DNA of 64,000 nucleotides from Anopheles merus (Eukaryota > Arthropoda > Insecta > Diptera > Culicidae), in contig NC_054082.1 of assembly GCF_017562075.2 (NCBI RefSeq), positions 40,470,442-40,534,441 on the forward strand, read 5' to 3'. The position numbers were made by a program, and so were the translations under genes. Of the stretch, positions 37,401-49,637 are shown piece after piece; the stretch's first letter is position 1, and every line of letters begins with the position of its first letter. The notes beneath the pieces are model-generated. The model had not been told where the DNA came from. It was given only the letters and a program-made list of their open reading frames with translations, and searched no databases.

Positions 37401-40400
37401 CCGTATCCGCCACCCCGTGTTTTCGTACCTTGCCCCCCCCCCCCTTTCTTCCTCCTTGCCTTGTCCCTGCCGAACCGAAAACCGGTTGGGCCAAACAGGG
37501 TGGCCAACATCACGACGATGACGACGACGACGACGACGATGACAACGACACACACACACACACACAGTGACTTGGTTGGGGTCGTGGGGATGCATTCGTC
37601 GCCCGTACTGCCAGCGAACGGAGGAAATTCGAACCCGTGGAATCGCATACGCGCAAACACACACGCGTATGAAGTTTCCACTCCCCGGGCAGACAGGGAC
37701 GGACGTTGAGTGGACGTGGAGAAGCTTGAGGCGAATGGGAGCGAGCGTCTCGCGGGTGCTGGGAAAGTGAAAAAGATTCTAATTTGTGCTTCCACTTGCA
37801 CGATATCCATTTTTAGTCACACTGCCATTGGTTTGGAACGAGCAAAGGAAAGAGCAAATCGGAACGAACGCGCTGCAACCGACAAAGGAAGATTCGGCGA
37901 AGGCGACGCGATCATTTCTAAACTCAAATCTACATTTGATCAAACAGCTTGTTCGCTGATCAAACCACTGCTCTGTGTTCGTTTTTGCGAACAATAAGGA
38001 TCCCAACATAATTTGACATTCGATCTTGACACAAGCTAAGTGGCGAAACACACTTAGTTTGGCATCATTCTCTAATAGTTTAGAATCATTTCAACAATTG
38101 ATTTGAAATGGTTTAGAAATGCACTCATCTATCCTAATTATCTCAACATGTTCCTACGTTTTGTCACAATCTCATGCTTTGTTGCCATTTTGTTTAAAAT
38201 ATTGAAATATTAACACCTTTTTCAATGCTTCATTAGAACTGGAACAAGATACGGTCGATTAAAATTCCGTTTCGAATGTTGTTTGGACAGCTGTTTGAAG
38301 TGATCTATATCATAAAAAACGACAACTCAATTGAAACAATTTTACTGCTCTTTCATTTCGGAACTTATCACTTTTATGTCGTGGCTCAAAATTTGATTAA
38401 TTCTTTCAATCTTCAACCAAAGTTTTATCCTTTCAAATGAATTTTCCTTTTTTCGAATTCCTTTCAAAACGTTTGAAAACAAAACAAAGCGCTCAAAACC
38501 TTCAAACCTTTCCTTAAGACAGAAATAAAAAAAAATGCAAAAAATCCAGTTCCAACACCAGCAGCAGCAGTACTGGCTCTGTTTAAGCGCTTCATGGTGC
38601 AAAAACGAAGCTGTAGGGTTTTCCCCATAATCGAACATTTGCGTTGAAGCTGCCTTGGTAATATGATTGGCCATTTAAACAGACCGAACCTCATTCTAAG
38701 CGAGAAGCAGCCTTTTCTTTCTCTTTTCCCTCGATCTTACTCCCTCGGTGTGCATTGGATAAGAGAATTAAGCTATTGTAGATCTTTAACGCCAGCACAT
38801 AGCAACATAGCAGCACACAAAGCTACGCACAAATCATCGATCAGCTTCGATCGCGGTGTGATCGGCATCGGGCATGGGGGGCAGGCGTAACGATTTCCAG
38901 CCGCCTTTTTCTTCTTCTTATTCTTCTTCATTTGCTAAAAACCATAGAAACACCAATGTGTTCTGCGCGTTAGTAGCAACAGCTATGAACGAGAACATAT
39001 TCCACACACTCCCTCCCCATCCCCCGATTGGGCCGTCGCCCAATGTTCTTCGACGACCACCACCGTCTTCTCAACACGTACACAATCATAGCAAGCGACA
39101 CACACACACACACACGCACGTGCAGAAGGGAGCAAGCAGTGCGATGTTATGGAGCCAGAAACAGGTTTTCTGATGTTTTGCGCTTTCTTCTTCACCTGGA
39201 TTTCGTTCTCTCTTCGCCTTTTGGGTCGACGCGCCGAGAGCTAACACACACACACACACACTCACATACACACACGGTACAACCAGTAAAAGATTTCGGT
39301 GTTTCGCCTCCCGTGAGACGGCGGCCAGAGCCGTCGTCAGCCTCCTCTAAACAGCCGTGTGGTCAGCGGCGACAGGCAGACAGAGACAGCCAAAGAGGGA
39401 AAGAGAGATCGAGAGAGAGAGAGAGAGAAAGGGCAGAGATGGATAGAAGCGATTGCTTTGTTGTTTTTGGTTCATCGGTGCGCCGTTTTGGGTGGTGTTT
39501 TTGTTGTCTTTGCGCTTTGCTGCTTTGGACCGTCGCTTGGACCCGTCGTTGCCTGTGGGGGGCAAAACATGGTCAGGAAGAGTTGGATGTTGTGCGTCGT
39601 CGTTGCCGTTGTCGTTGTGTTGAGAAAGAAAGACGAGAAACCGGAATGAAAACGGGATAGGATGCAACGAAAACAACAAGCCCCCCTTCGCATTGCTGCA
39701 TTTCCCTTCTCCTTTTCACCTGAAATGCGACAATGCGCCTGAAAGCGAACGCATGCGGGGGGAGAGTGGAGAAGGCGAAAGGTCGCAAAAATCGCGACCA
39801 CCGCAGACAGTTGTGATTTAAATTTGCGTGCAGCACACCGAACCGTTTCTCACTCACCTGTGTATGTTAATCGCAATACTGGTGCGCCGCAAAAGGGAAC
39901 AGGTTTATGCGGCAGGTTGATATATGTTACGGAAGGTAGGGTAGCACTAGCACCAAGCACCTCTCCCCAGGTAAAGAAGCCGATCTTCAGCTTCACACGA
40001 AAGGAGGGTGATAACTCTTTTGGGCCCGTTCACGCATACACGCTCGATCGTCGAATCCACACAAATCTTCACAAATCGGCACAGGAGGAGATGGCCATAA
40101 TCAAACACAAAACACAACTGCATTTGCCCTCTACGACACGGATGTGTGCAGACACATTTTAGCTTCTTGGTATCTTTTTTTGCACGCCTTTATCGCCTCT
40201 TAAAATCATGAACACACACGCACATACGCACACACTGTCACCATGCACACCTTTCGGTAAGGCACCGCAGGATAGGGCAAACAACAAACGCACTGCACAC
40301 ACGTACGACGAACCGATCGCCGCGGGTGGCAAAGAGAGGAAATAGACACACACGCACACACACACATACACACTCGCATAAACACAGTCCTGCCCGCGAG

Positions 40401-41410
40401 TCGAAAAAGAAAGCCTTACCGTGCAGCCGCGAGAAAACACACAGAACGCACTTCACACCCCCTTGTGTGTGTGTGTGTGTTGGTGTGTGAGAGAGTTGGT
40501 GTACCTGGGTGGGACAACAGAAATGCCGCGCCGGCATTTACGGGGAAAGGGAGCGATTGATCACGTACCACGTTCACGCGCGCCCGTTGCTTTGTGAATG
40601 AATGAATGGGGCGCTCGGGCCCGAGAGCAGAGCGACAAACATCGGGATCGGTTTGCAAACCACCCCTTCGCACAGTGGGAGAAAGTTGGGGTGAGTGTTG
40701 GACAGAAATAATTTCAATGTTGCGCTATTTTTCGCATGCAATTTGGTCTAATGTTTGAGCAATGTGCATGTTAATTGTAGGTTTTCGTTCGCTTTTTTAT
40801 TAATATTGCAATATTTGCTAAAATGAGCCTAAAATTAAAAAAGAATGTCATTTAGAAATTGACATATTAAAATATATTCTTGTTTCAATTTAGGATTCTA
40901 AAAAGTTCAATGATTAATCAATGAAGATCATTTTAAATCATATAAAAAGCAATCTGGTTTTCTGGATTTCTGTTTTTCTCACCATTTGACTCCGAAGCTT
41001 TTTCCACTATGAATCGTCATCATCATCGTCGGTTTCGTTAAGCTTTCGTTGAAATGAACGTGCAGTGTGCAAGAACGAGATGGCATATCTAATATCGTCT
41101 TGCTAGAGCGAGTGGGCTAGCGTGAGAGTGAGAAAGTACGAACAAAACAAAATGTGAGAGGCAAATTACTTTCGCTCTCTCCAATATTGGCGTCCTGCAC
41201 ACTTTTATTTTGATTTCAATTTAATAGGAATATAAACACGTGATCACTCAATGAAATAGGATTTTTTTAGTAGATTTCTCCCAATAGGTTAGTACAATAA
41301 TGATGGTAATAATGATAAAAGGGTTTTGGTACCGTGTAGTAGAATATGTGTGAAGATTATTTTGTTATTTTCTTCTTTAACTAAAACAAACGCATATTGT
41401 ATAATAAATA

Positions 41411-41773
41411 CAGGCGGTCCCCGAGATACACGGTTAATGGGGACCGAAAACAGCCGCAAAATACCGCGTATCTCGAATTTCCGCGTAAGTCGAATCTCGT
41501 GATTTCCCGCCAAAATAACACTAATTTTCGTGCAATTTTGCAAGTAGGGGTTTTTTAAGCCTCCAAATTAATTATTTGATATGTTTCTACTGAATTGAAC
41601 AGTTTTAAGCCATTTGAAATGGTATTTCACATTCAATCAATACGGAAATTATTTGGTATTTCACAATGGATGTGTCAAATCAGTACAATTTGCTCAAAGA
41701 ACTGTCAAATTTGGAAAACCGCATATCTCCGAATCCGCGTATAAGAGGTACCGTGTATCTCGGGGACCGCCTG
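41411..41773. mobile_element. mariner/Tc1-type MITE, 363 bp
   Basis: The ends CAGGCGGTCCCCGAGATACA and its inverse form long, near-perfect terminal inverted repeats of about 24 bp. They are flanked by TA on both sides (41409-41410 and 41774-41775). The subterminal regions also mirror each other (CCGCGTATCTCG versus CGCATATCTCCG). There is no coding capacity. Confidence 0.88.
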
Positions 41774-42670
41774 TACAACAATTTTGAAGAATATTGAACG
41801 AACGAGTTCTATTATTTTTGTCTTAAAAATAAGAAAAACGAAGATGAAGAAAGGCTATGATTCTTCTAACAACATGAAACAAGAAAAGTGTAAATATGAA
41901 GTGTTGAAAACTTGTAGTGTTTTGGTAGACACACATGGCTTCAAGAAATGAAACTGTTGTTTAAAAATGATAAAAGAGATTTAAAATCAAGAGACATGTC
42001 AATGTTTTACTTGGAGTTTGGAATTGGAAGAGCTATAGAAATGTATTTTCAAATGGAATTTAAAAAATGGTGCTTCATGCAACAATCATGCATCCGAATT
42101 GTGTGTAATTTTGAAGAATTTCTGCTGTTATCTGTTCATTCTATTCGACTTTAACCATTATTTCTATAGCCACCTATCCGGGTGTGTTTTGCTCATTAAT
42201 TTTATAATAACTTTTTATTGGAGATTCAATTTGATCCCAAATTTTTATAATGCCTAGAATTACATGTTTTGAAATAGTGATCCAAAAATCAGAATAAAAA
42301 AATTATGTACTTTTAAAAATATATCTATTTATACCGCTTACTTGTATATCCGCCTACCCGGTTAGGTAATACATACAATAAGGAGATTTAATTTCGGTTT
42401 AGTCGTAAATTTTATAATAATATCTATAACAATGCGTATATAGGTTTGGTCACAGATACGAAGGTTAAGCGTACTACAATTCAAAAATCAAAATTTCTGT
42501 AGACTAAAACAAAAACTCTTCCACCAAAAAAAAAAGGCAATCCATCGCTCAAATCACACATCGATTAAAATGATTAATTAATAGACATATCGTTGTCATA
42601 GCAACCCATAATTGCACGAAAAGGCTCGATAATGTGTAATCAGTGAAGGATTCCACGTCGCACGGGAAAG

Positions 42671-42699
42671 CCCTCCCCAAGCGTCCCACTTGGGGAAGG
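42671..42699. other. GC-rich hairpin near the glycosyltransferase-like gene
   Basis: CCCTCCCCAAG and CTTGGGGAAGG form an 11-bp stem with one mismatch around a 7-nt loop. It lies about 370 bp upstream of the next start codon. Function unknown. Confidence 0.5.
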
Positions 42700-43072
42700 T
42701 GCACCACACTCGCTAGACATGATCGCGCTAATCATCAGTGTTCCGGGGGTTCGACGGCGGAATCGGTGGATAATTGGTGAAGATTGGCATTGTTTGGTGC
42801 GATAAGCAGAGACGCGATTTTTTTTTGCTCGGTCCATTCGGTGCCGCCTATCTTTATTGACTTGCGTACAAATGTGCCGCGTTCACCAATACTGATGGAT
42901 ACAAGCGCGGCACGACACAGCAGCACGTACACGTTCGCTGAAAGAGTTTAGTTGAATTTCAAACGTGGTGGCAGGCAGGGTGGCTGTGTTTGCATCTGCT
43001 TGGTGGCCGATTGTTCCCACGGCCGATCGGGTACAAAGCTGTTGCGGTTTCGCTACTTACGCAGCGTTAACG

Positions 43073-43891
43073 ATGAGTGCGATTGACAAATTGGCTATTG
43101 GCTCTGTAGTGATTATCGTCGCGTCCGCCTGTGGCATGCTGATATGCTTAGTACAAATATTCAACCGGATGGACGATAGTGTTAACCAGGCGAATAGTGA
43201 ACTGTTGCATAAAATCGCCCTCCTGCGTGTGGAGATGGAACAGGCGGAACAGGCTGCCCCGAGTGGCCCACTGCTATCGATCGTTATCCGATCCGCGAAA
43301 CAAAGCACCACACTACGGCGAACCATCCGACACACCTGGGCCCAAAACGACCATCGTGTTGTGCACAGGTTCGAGCTGCATGCGCCCACCGTGCATCCGA
43401 AAGCACGCCCGACGAACGCAACGAATGGGTCGGCGGCGGACTGGTTGAAGCGCCTGCAGCATCATCACCGTGTCGCAACCGCCTCCAACGCACGGTACTT
43501 GCTGATTGTCAACGAATACGTGTTCGTAAACATGCCGCTGCTTTTGGAGACAATTGAACGGATTTTACCGCGGCAAGGGTTCATCCTCTGCAAACCGGTG
43601 CCGGACGTTTCGGCGCAAAATGGGACGTGCGATCCGGCGCAGCCTATCCTGCTGTCGATGGACGTTGCGCGCGGCCTGACGGAGCAGTACGTCGTGCAGG
43701 ATGGAAGGCGCTTATACCTGAATGATCGCGAGACGGAAGCATTTGTCCGCGACCAGATGGACGATGAAGGCCGGTTGACGTTCTTCTTTACTGCGCCGCT
43801 GCTTCGATTCGCCGCAAAGATGCCGCTTACGCAGCGGATCGAGCAGCTTTGGCTGTCGCTGATCGGGAATTATACGCCCGTGGAATACTAA
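43073..43891 (+). CDS. GT31-like type II membrane protein with degenerate catalytic motif
   Basis: Intronless, 272 residues from the ATG at 43073; an in-frame ATG at 42965 would add 36 residues. Residues about 8-31 are one hydrophobic segment (IGSVVIIVASACGMLICLVQIF) after a short N-terminus, followed by a charged stem helix (NSELLHKIALLRVEMEQAEQ). This is the layout of a Golgi type II enzyme. From about residue 70 the sequence follows family 31 beta-1,3-glycosyltransferases: LSIVIRSAKQ and RRTIRHTWAQ match the family IR.TW signature (near residue 83), and YLLIVNEYVFVN (near 146) is where the family has the metal-binding DDD followed by VFVN. Here DDD is replaced by NEY. The later family EDVYVG-type motif is also not recognisable (LNDRETEAF instead). 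I infer an inactive or altered glycosyltransferase relative; substrate unknown. Confidence 0.72.
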   Translation: MSAIDKLAIGSVVIIVASACGMLICLVQIFNRMDDSVNQANSELLHKIALLRVEMEQAEQAAPSGPLLSIVIRSAKQSTTLRRTIRHTWAQNDHRVVHRFELHAPTVHPKARPTNATNGSAADWLKRLQHHHRVATASNARYLLIVNEYVFVNMPLLLETIERILPRQGFILCKPVPDVSAQNGTCDPAQPILLSMDVARGLTEQYVVQDGRRLYLNDRETEAFVRDQMDDEGRLTFFFTAPLLRFAAKMPLTQRIEQLWLSLIGNYTPVEY

Positions 43892-44556
43892 TTGCGTGCG
43901 TAGTTTCTAGATTTCTATTCCAATATATTTGCGCAAGCAGTGAAGAAATGTGGTAAAAGATAAGATAAGTATTGTGTAGCAAATTAAAATAATTTAATTA
44001 AATTTCATTACCAAAAATATAAAATTTCGTGTATAGATAAATGTCCGATGAATCACACGTGTTGGGCAAAATTTGGTCACGACGTTTTCCTCGTACCACG
44101 CTACCGCGAACAAGACACAAGACAACAGAATTCCCGTAAGACATGTCACCGTTTTTTTTGCGTTGCGAATGACTTGTAACATTTTGGAGAGATTTTTATT
44201 AATTCTTTATATCGAATAAGGTTTGTGTTTTGTTGACTTGATGGACACGCCTTGGCGTCCGGGTGATACTAGCTTTTGAAGATAATGTAACACGTTTTTC
44301 TTCTCAAATCCAACACACACACATACTTAACTCAATGGCGGGGTCAATGACGACGAGGAGGTGAAGGAGTGGTGGAGCGGGGAGGGGGGGGGAGGTTGTG
44401 ATAGTATCGGAAAGGATTCTGTTGCAAATTTGTTTGCAGACGCGCTTATCCGCGGCGCATTGATTGTTGGACTGAAGGATGATGCATTGTTGCGCACGGA
44501 ATTTGAACACCGGAATTACACCACCGGGATACGCAGCGCTGCGTCGCTTGGCAACA
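43892..44556. other. Convergent intergenic spacer
   Basis: AT-rich DNA that should contain both 3' UTRs of the glycosyltransferase-like gene and Top3b. No open frame of note. Confidence 0.5.
44195..44200 (-). terminator. Possible poly(A) signal of Top3b
   Basis: AATAAA on the minus strand, about 360 nt downstream of the Top3b stop codon. Confidence 0.35.
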
Positions 44557-47500
44557 CTACACGAAATAGTTCGCTAGCTGTGTCATCTTGTCCTTGGGTG
44601 CTTTGTTCCTTCCCCGGCCTCCTTTGCCACCTCGGCCGCGAAAACCTCGGCCCCGTCCGCCCCGTCCACCGGCATGGTTTCGGCGCATCTCGACTGCTTT
44701 GTGCTTCTCAACCTGAGGATTTGGAAAGAAATGTGATTGCGCTGGTAAGGAGCAAAGGAAGCAGCAGCATTGTGTCATCCCTTACCAGTGGCATAAATTC
44801 GGCGAAACAGAAAATGCAACCCTTCTTCTCCGTAACCTCGTCCTTGAATGGGGACTTTTCCTGTTTGTAGACTGCTGTCACAAGCTGGGCGCCACACTCT
44901 TCACACGAATCAGCTGAAAAAGGGAAACACAATGTCGGTGTAATACCGTTGAAATGTACTCAACCCTCCCGTCATCCCTCCCTTACCTTCCACGGTTACT
45001 TTCACCGCATCGGCGAAACAGTTAACGATGACGTCACACAAACCGTTGCAAACCAAGCGCCACGTTTTCGGTGTCATCGTCGAGTCGAGCACCAGTACGC
45101 CCCGCTCGCACTCCATGCAGCTCGACACGCCCAGCAGCGACAGCGAGTGGGCGCAGGTCGGATGGGGACAGTTGTTGCAGCCCGAGTTCTTCGCCATATC
45201 CCTGAACGGCGGATGATTGTAGCAGTACGGGCAGAGCGGGTACGCCTTGCCCATCGCACCGTTCGTCCAGGCGACCAGCTCGAAATCGTCCAGCGGGCAC
45301 TTGAGCTCGCGGTACACGCGGATCGAACCCTTCACCGGCAGCGTGTACGTTTCGTCGCACGTGGGGCAGTGGAGGCGGGCCGGTTTCGACTGTATGTACT
45401 TCATGTAGCGGCGGCACTTGCCGCAGCGCGACAGCGATTTGCCGGACGAGCTGAGCGACGAGAACGTCGACTCGAACAGTATGTCCATGTTGCTGATGTT
45501 TTGCACAAAGTAAAGGAACTTGAGGCGGAATATTTCGACGGCGTGCTTCAGCACCAACCGATAGTCGGCGGAACCGTGGGCAATGAGATTCAGCTGCTGC
45601 TCGACGGCGGACCGCATCGTGGGCAGGACCAGCTCCGGATCAATCTGTCATGAAAGCAGAGGGGTGGGGGGGGTTAAAACAAAACAAATGAAAACCCACA
45701 GCTCACTAGATCGTCGCTAAGGCTACACTTTACACTGCCTTACCTTCTGATATCCGTGCACGAGCACAATGCCCAAGTTGGTCGGTGTGAGCGTACGGCC
45801 ACTTCCGATCGCCACGTAGTTCCGCTGGCAGATGTTGTTGATGTGCACCGGGATCGAAGCGTCCGTACCGATGCCGTGCTTCTCCATCAGCGAGATCAGC
45901 TCGGACTCGGTCAGATAGTCCGGCGGGCCCGTTTGGCTCTCCACCAGCCGCACGTCGCTGATCTTCACCTTGTCGTTGACCGCGAACTGATGCACGAGCT
46001 CGTTCTTGCCAAACGCTTGCCACGTCATTACCTTGGTAAAGCCGGGATCGATCAGGGCGCTGGTGGTGGCGGTAAACAGTTCCCCCCCGATCCGGAACTT
46101 GGTCGTGTGCGTGCGGTACTTTAGATCGCGCGAAATCGTACCGAGAAAGTGGCGACAGATGTAGTCGTATACGCGCCAGCTGTCCCCGTCGAGCTCGTTG
46201 CGCGAGGCCAGCTTCATCGGCGTGATCGGTGGATGGTCGCCGGCGTCGTTACCCTTGCGCGGGTGCGTCATATCGCGGGCGATTGCCTTCGCCTCTTCGC
46301 CAAACTCTGACGAAGGTTGCAATAGTCGTACAACTCCACTGCAATGAGAAGGAGCAAAGGGTGGATAGAATTTAATGGAGCGAAAGGGACGATTTGGTGC
46401 TGCTGGACCTACTTTAGATCGAAGTTGGTTGGATACTGTGTGGTTTCTGTTCGAGGATAGCTGATGTAACCTCGGGTGTACAGTCTGCAAAGGGGAAAAA
46501 AAAAACGATCGTTAAGCTGGCATGATCAAATTGGATCGAATCGAATGGTTCGACTTACTTTTCAGCAATTTGCATCGCCGTATGGGGACCGATGCCCAAA
46601 CCTGCACTGGCCGCACGCATCAGTTCGACGGTGTTCAGTGCTTGCGGACGTCCACGGACCTGCTCTTTCGAGCTAACAGCTTCAACGCTATCGACATGGA
46701 GGGATGGACATTGTATTGAAACTTTGCAACGCTCAACATCGCTTGCTTCCTACTTACATTGCTTCCTTCTGCTCTTTAACCTTATTCAGATATATACAAG
46801 CGATCTCCTTCTCGAACACGCGCACGCGGTGCCATTCCAGCTTGATCTCGGGACTTTCGCCCACCGAAACCTGCACGTACCAGAACGTTTCCGGCTTGAA
46901 CGTTTGAATTTCGTCGTGCCGCTGGACGCAAAACCCAAGCGTGGGGGTCTGGCACGGCCCGTACGAAATGAGCGACGCGTCCAGATCGGCATACTTGCCC
47001 TGGAAGAACTTGGTCTGGAAGCGGGTGAACGCGCAACCGATGCGCAAATCCAGCTCCTGCCGTGCGTCAACCGACTTCGCCTCGTTTTCGTTCGGGTGGA
47101 TCAGATTGTCCATCGCGTACTTGATGTCCTTCTCGGTAATGGCGGAGAACTTGGCCCGGTACGTCACCCGGTTGGAATGCACATTGTGGATCGAGTCGGA
47201 CACGGCCGCCATCACCTCGTAGCAAATGTTTTCGCCCTCCTTGTCGCAATCGAGCCACAGTATGAGGTAGTCGCAGCCGCGCGCCTCCTGGGCGAGAAAG
47301 TACGGCATGCGCAGGTTCGGGGTGGACTCCTTCTTCTCGGTCGGGCAGGCGAACAGTTCGGCCGGGTCGACGCGGTCCCACGAGTTGTACTTGCCGACGA
47401 ACTCTAACCCCATGATGTGCCCGCACACGGACGTCATTTTGAAGCGCGTCGTTTCGCCCCGGAACTGGCCCACCCATTCGTGTACCGAGCATGCACTGTT

Positions 47501-47688
47501 CGAACCTGCGAAATTGGAGAACGGAGATTCGTGAGCACGATCGGCGGCAGCAACGCGGGCAGAGGCTGGCTGACACCGGGACACCGCCTAGGCGTACCTT
47601 TTCGCACCGAACACTTCCCGTTGCTCAGGATGCTCGCTAGCGAGGCTGCTAGCGATGGCTTTTCGGCCACCATTAGCGCAACCTTCAT
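44557..47688 (-). CDS. Top3b: DNA/RNA topoisomerase III beta, complete
   Basis: Eight exons on the minus strand: 47688-47598, 47505-46758, 46687-46559, 46484-46413, 46338-45744, 45644-44987, 44913-44786, 44712-44557. Phases close exactly, giving 858 residues (human enzyme about 862). The N-terminus MKVALMVAEKPSLAASLASI opens the TOPRIM domain, whose acidic metal-binding cluster is WLDCDKEGENICYEV. The catalytic tyrosine is in GYISYPRTETT (about Y332). The segment PRKGNDAGDHPPITPMK and EKHGIGTDASIPVHINNI are family hallmarks of the type IA core. The C-terminal part has repeated zinc-binding cysteine pairs (CGKC, CPTC, CPYC, CNNC, CMEC, CEEC, CIFC). It ends in an RGG box (GGRGGRGRGFRGRGG) and KDKMTQLANYFV. 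Known role: a type IA enzyme that relaxes and decatenates DNA and also acts on mRNA, with Tdrd3 as partner; the RGG box binds RNA. Confidence 0.96.
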
Positions 47689-47974
47689 CGTGAAAGTGGG
47701 CTTGCGTGGGTTTCACGGGAAAGAGTACGCTCAACACCTGGTGCTGATTGGTGAATAAATAACTACAATATCTGAAAGCCGCTTATTTATTTGCAGCAAA
47801 TACGCTTGCAGGGAAATATATACAAGTCCAAAGCGGCGTTTTCTCGTTTTTTCATTTTGACACTAGTTTGGCAGCTGGACTGAGGGCGCGTGCGCTGGTC
47901 ATTTTGGATGACATTATACTGCGAGTGACATTGTGCAATTTAACCCTCATAAACGCAACCCAAACATCATCTAG

Positions 47975-49016
47975 CAGAGATGCTCATCGCTGACTGAAAG
48001 GGCGCTGGTTGGTTGTTTGGCTTAACCGTAGAGTTGGCAACCAGATTTACACACGTAAGTTGGCAACCGGCATACCCGGGTATTCCACACGTTTTGATGC
48101 AAAATATTAACGATTTTCATAGGTAAACAATGCTTTCTATATTTTAATGCTGTAAGCAAGTAACACCGACAAACCGACGTGACACTGGCGTTACAAAAGT
48201 GTCCCACACGAAAGTACTGTCATTTACCAGTGAGGCGAACACTTCTGTCAAAGTAAGCTCTGTTCACTGCTGCTTCGATGTAAACAACTTTTCTAAATAC
48301 AAATGGCGAAGGAAGTGTGAGGCAAGATTTTATGAGAATTATTGGACAAAACACCCAGGAAAATCATTTTATAAGTTTCCAAATCAATGCAAAAGATGTG
48401 AGAAGTACATAAAACAATACGCATTGGAATTTGCGAAGAAAAACAAAAAGGGGGTTTAGCATTTTCTTCTCTGTGTCAGTGTAGTAAGCGAATCATTATA
48501 GAGATGGCGCTAGTGTTTAACGTATTATAATTTGAAATAAGGAGACAACTTTTGAAGCTCATTTTGTTCGAAGTGTCACGTCGGTTTGTCGGTGCAAGTA
48601 ATGCTGACCATATATTCTCTTCTATTTCATTTATTCATTAAGTTTTTTTTCGTTTTTTGATAAAAATAACGGTCAAATAGAAATTTGGAATCGCTTGAAT
48701 TTGACTCGAAAATAAGCACAATACGAAAAGAGGAAGAAGAGAAACGTCATTCTCCATACAAAATGTATGGAATACCCGGGTATGCTGGTTGCCAACTTAC
48801 GTGGTAAAGTTTAAAAAAAATCAAAATAAAATACTTACAGGCTGTTTAAAATTACAACTTATGAACCAAAAAATCATAAATTAAAAGTTGGGATGCTACG
48901 GAAAATTTCAGGTCAATAAAAGCAATGAATCAAAAGTTATTGCAGTTCGAAGCTGAAAAAAATACCCGGGTATCCGGTTGCCAACTTAAAGGTTAAATGA
49001 AGTTTAAGCATCTCTG
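47975..49016. mobile_element. Nested palindromic non-autonomous transposon, about 1.04 kb
   Basis: The outer ends CAGAGATGCT (47975) and AGCATCTCTG (to 49016) are a perfect inverted pair resembling hAT ends. Inside are a 35-bp inverted pair with one mismatch (48053-48087 versus 48768-48802) containing GTTGGCAACC and TACCCGGGTA, and a perfect 22-bp inverted pair (48164-48185 versus 48573-48594). A third copy of the GTTGGCAACC plus TACCCGGGTA block lies at 48961-48988. No clear 8-bp duplication was found. The inverted pairs suggest one element inserted in, or built from, another. Confidence 0.65.
48199..48459 (+). pseudogene. Open frame without ATG inside the palindromic element
   Basis: About 86 codons are open with no ATG (the frame begins at a GTG). 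The C-terminal part is basic and aromatic with a Cys pair (YKFPNQCKRCEKYIKQYALE). It lies between the inner inverted repeats. It may be a remnant of a transposase DNA-binding region; I recognise no family. Confidence 0.3.
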
Positions 49017-49637
49017 CTTTATTAGGACCGGGTCTATAAACATGTTCGGAAATATTTAATTTAAGTTATGCAATGGCTCTGAATGGCGATACGATTGCTT
49101 AAATATTAAACATCAATGTACACTGTCAGAACTGAAGCAAGTGAGATTTGATTAGATTAGCTGACCACACGACCTCTGAGCTGATTCATATTGAATTTTG
49201 CTCGGAAAGTCAGAACGGTTTAAAGGCCATGATTATATGAAGCTTGGCGAAACACGTGGCTTGGCAAACCAGTGAAGTTATGGAGCTTTTTTTCTATGAA
49301 TATTTGATTTTCCAGTCGTTTAAGCTTAATCTGTGGCGCTTGGGTTATTTGTTGAGGAAAAATGTTGGACGTGTTCGCATACCGAAAAGGATAAAAAATA
49401 ATTTTAATTTAAATATAAATTGTTTTGTGAGCGAATACGTGCACAGCTTTTTTAATAAATAGATAAATCCGGAAATGTTGCCATTGAACAAATTTTGTCA
49501 CAACAAGTTCATAGACTCAGGCCTTAGGAGGCCTATATTTTCCGATTATACTGTTGATAAAGAATCATATAGGTAATAGCAGCTTTATAATTTCATCAAC
49601 AAAACGGTTTTATCTTTAATTTAAATCATAATGAAAA

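Larger units (their letters stand above)
32002..43072. other. Intergenic region without supported genes
   Basis: It lies between the Fer-type start and the glycosyltransferase-like gene. It includes the probable 5' UTR and promoter of the former next to 32002, AT-rich DNA, three mobile-element copies annotated separately, and blocks rich in CA, GA and GAC repeats (for example 37512-37565 and 39080-39430). Open frames such as 39028-39660 (210 codons) are made of simple repeats and show no domain. Confidence 0.55.

Noticed and set aside
39028..39660. 210-codon plus-strand frame
   Set aside because: Built from CA and GA repeats, no domain; chance.
44949..45653. 234-codon plus-strand frame
   Set aside because: Antisense of Top3b exon 6.
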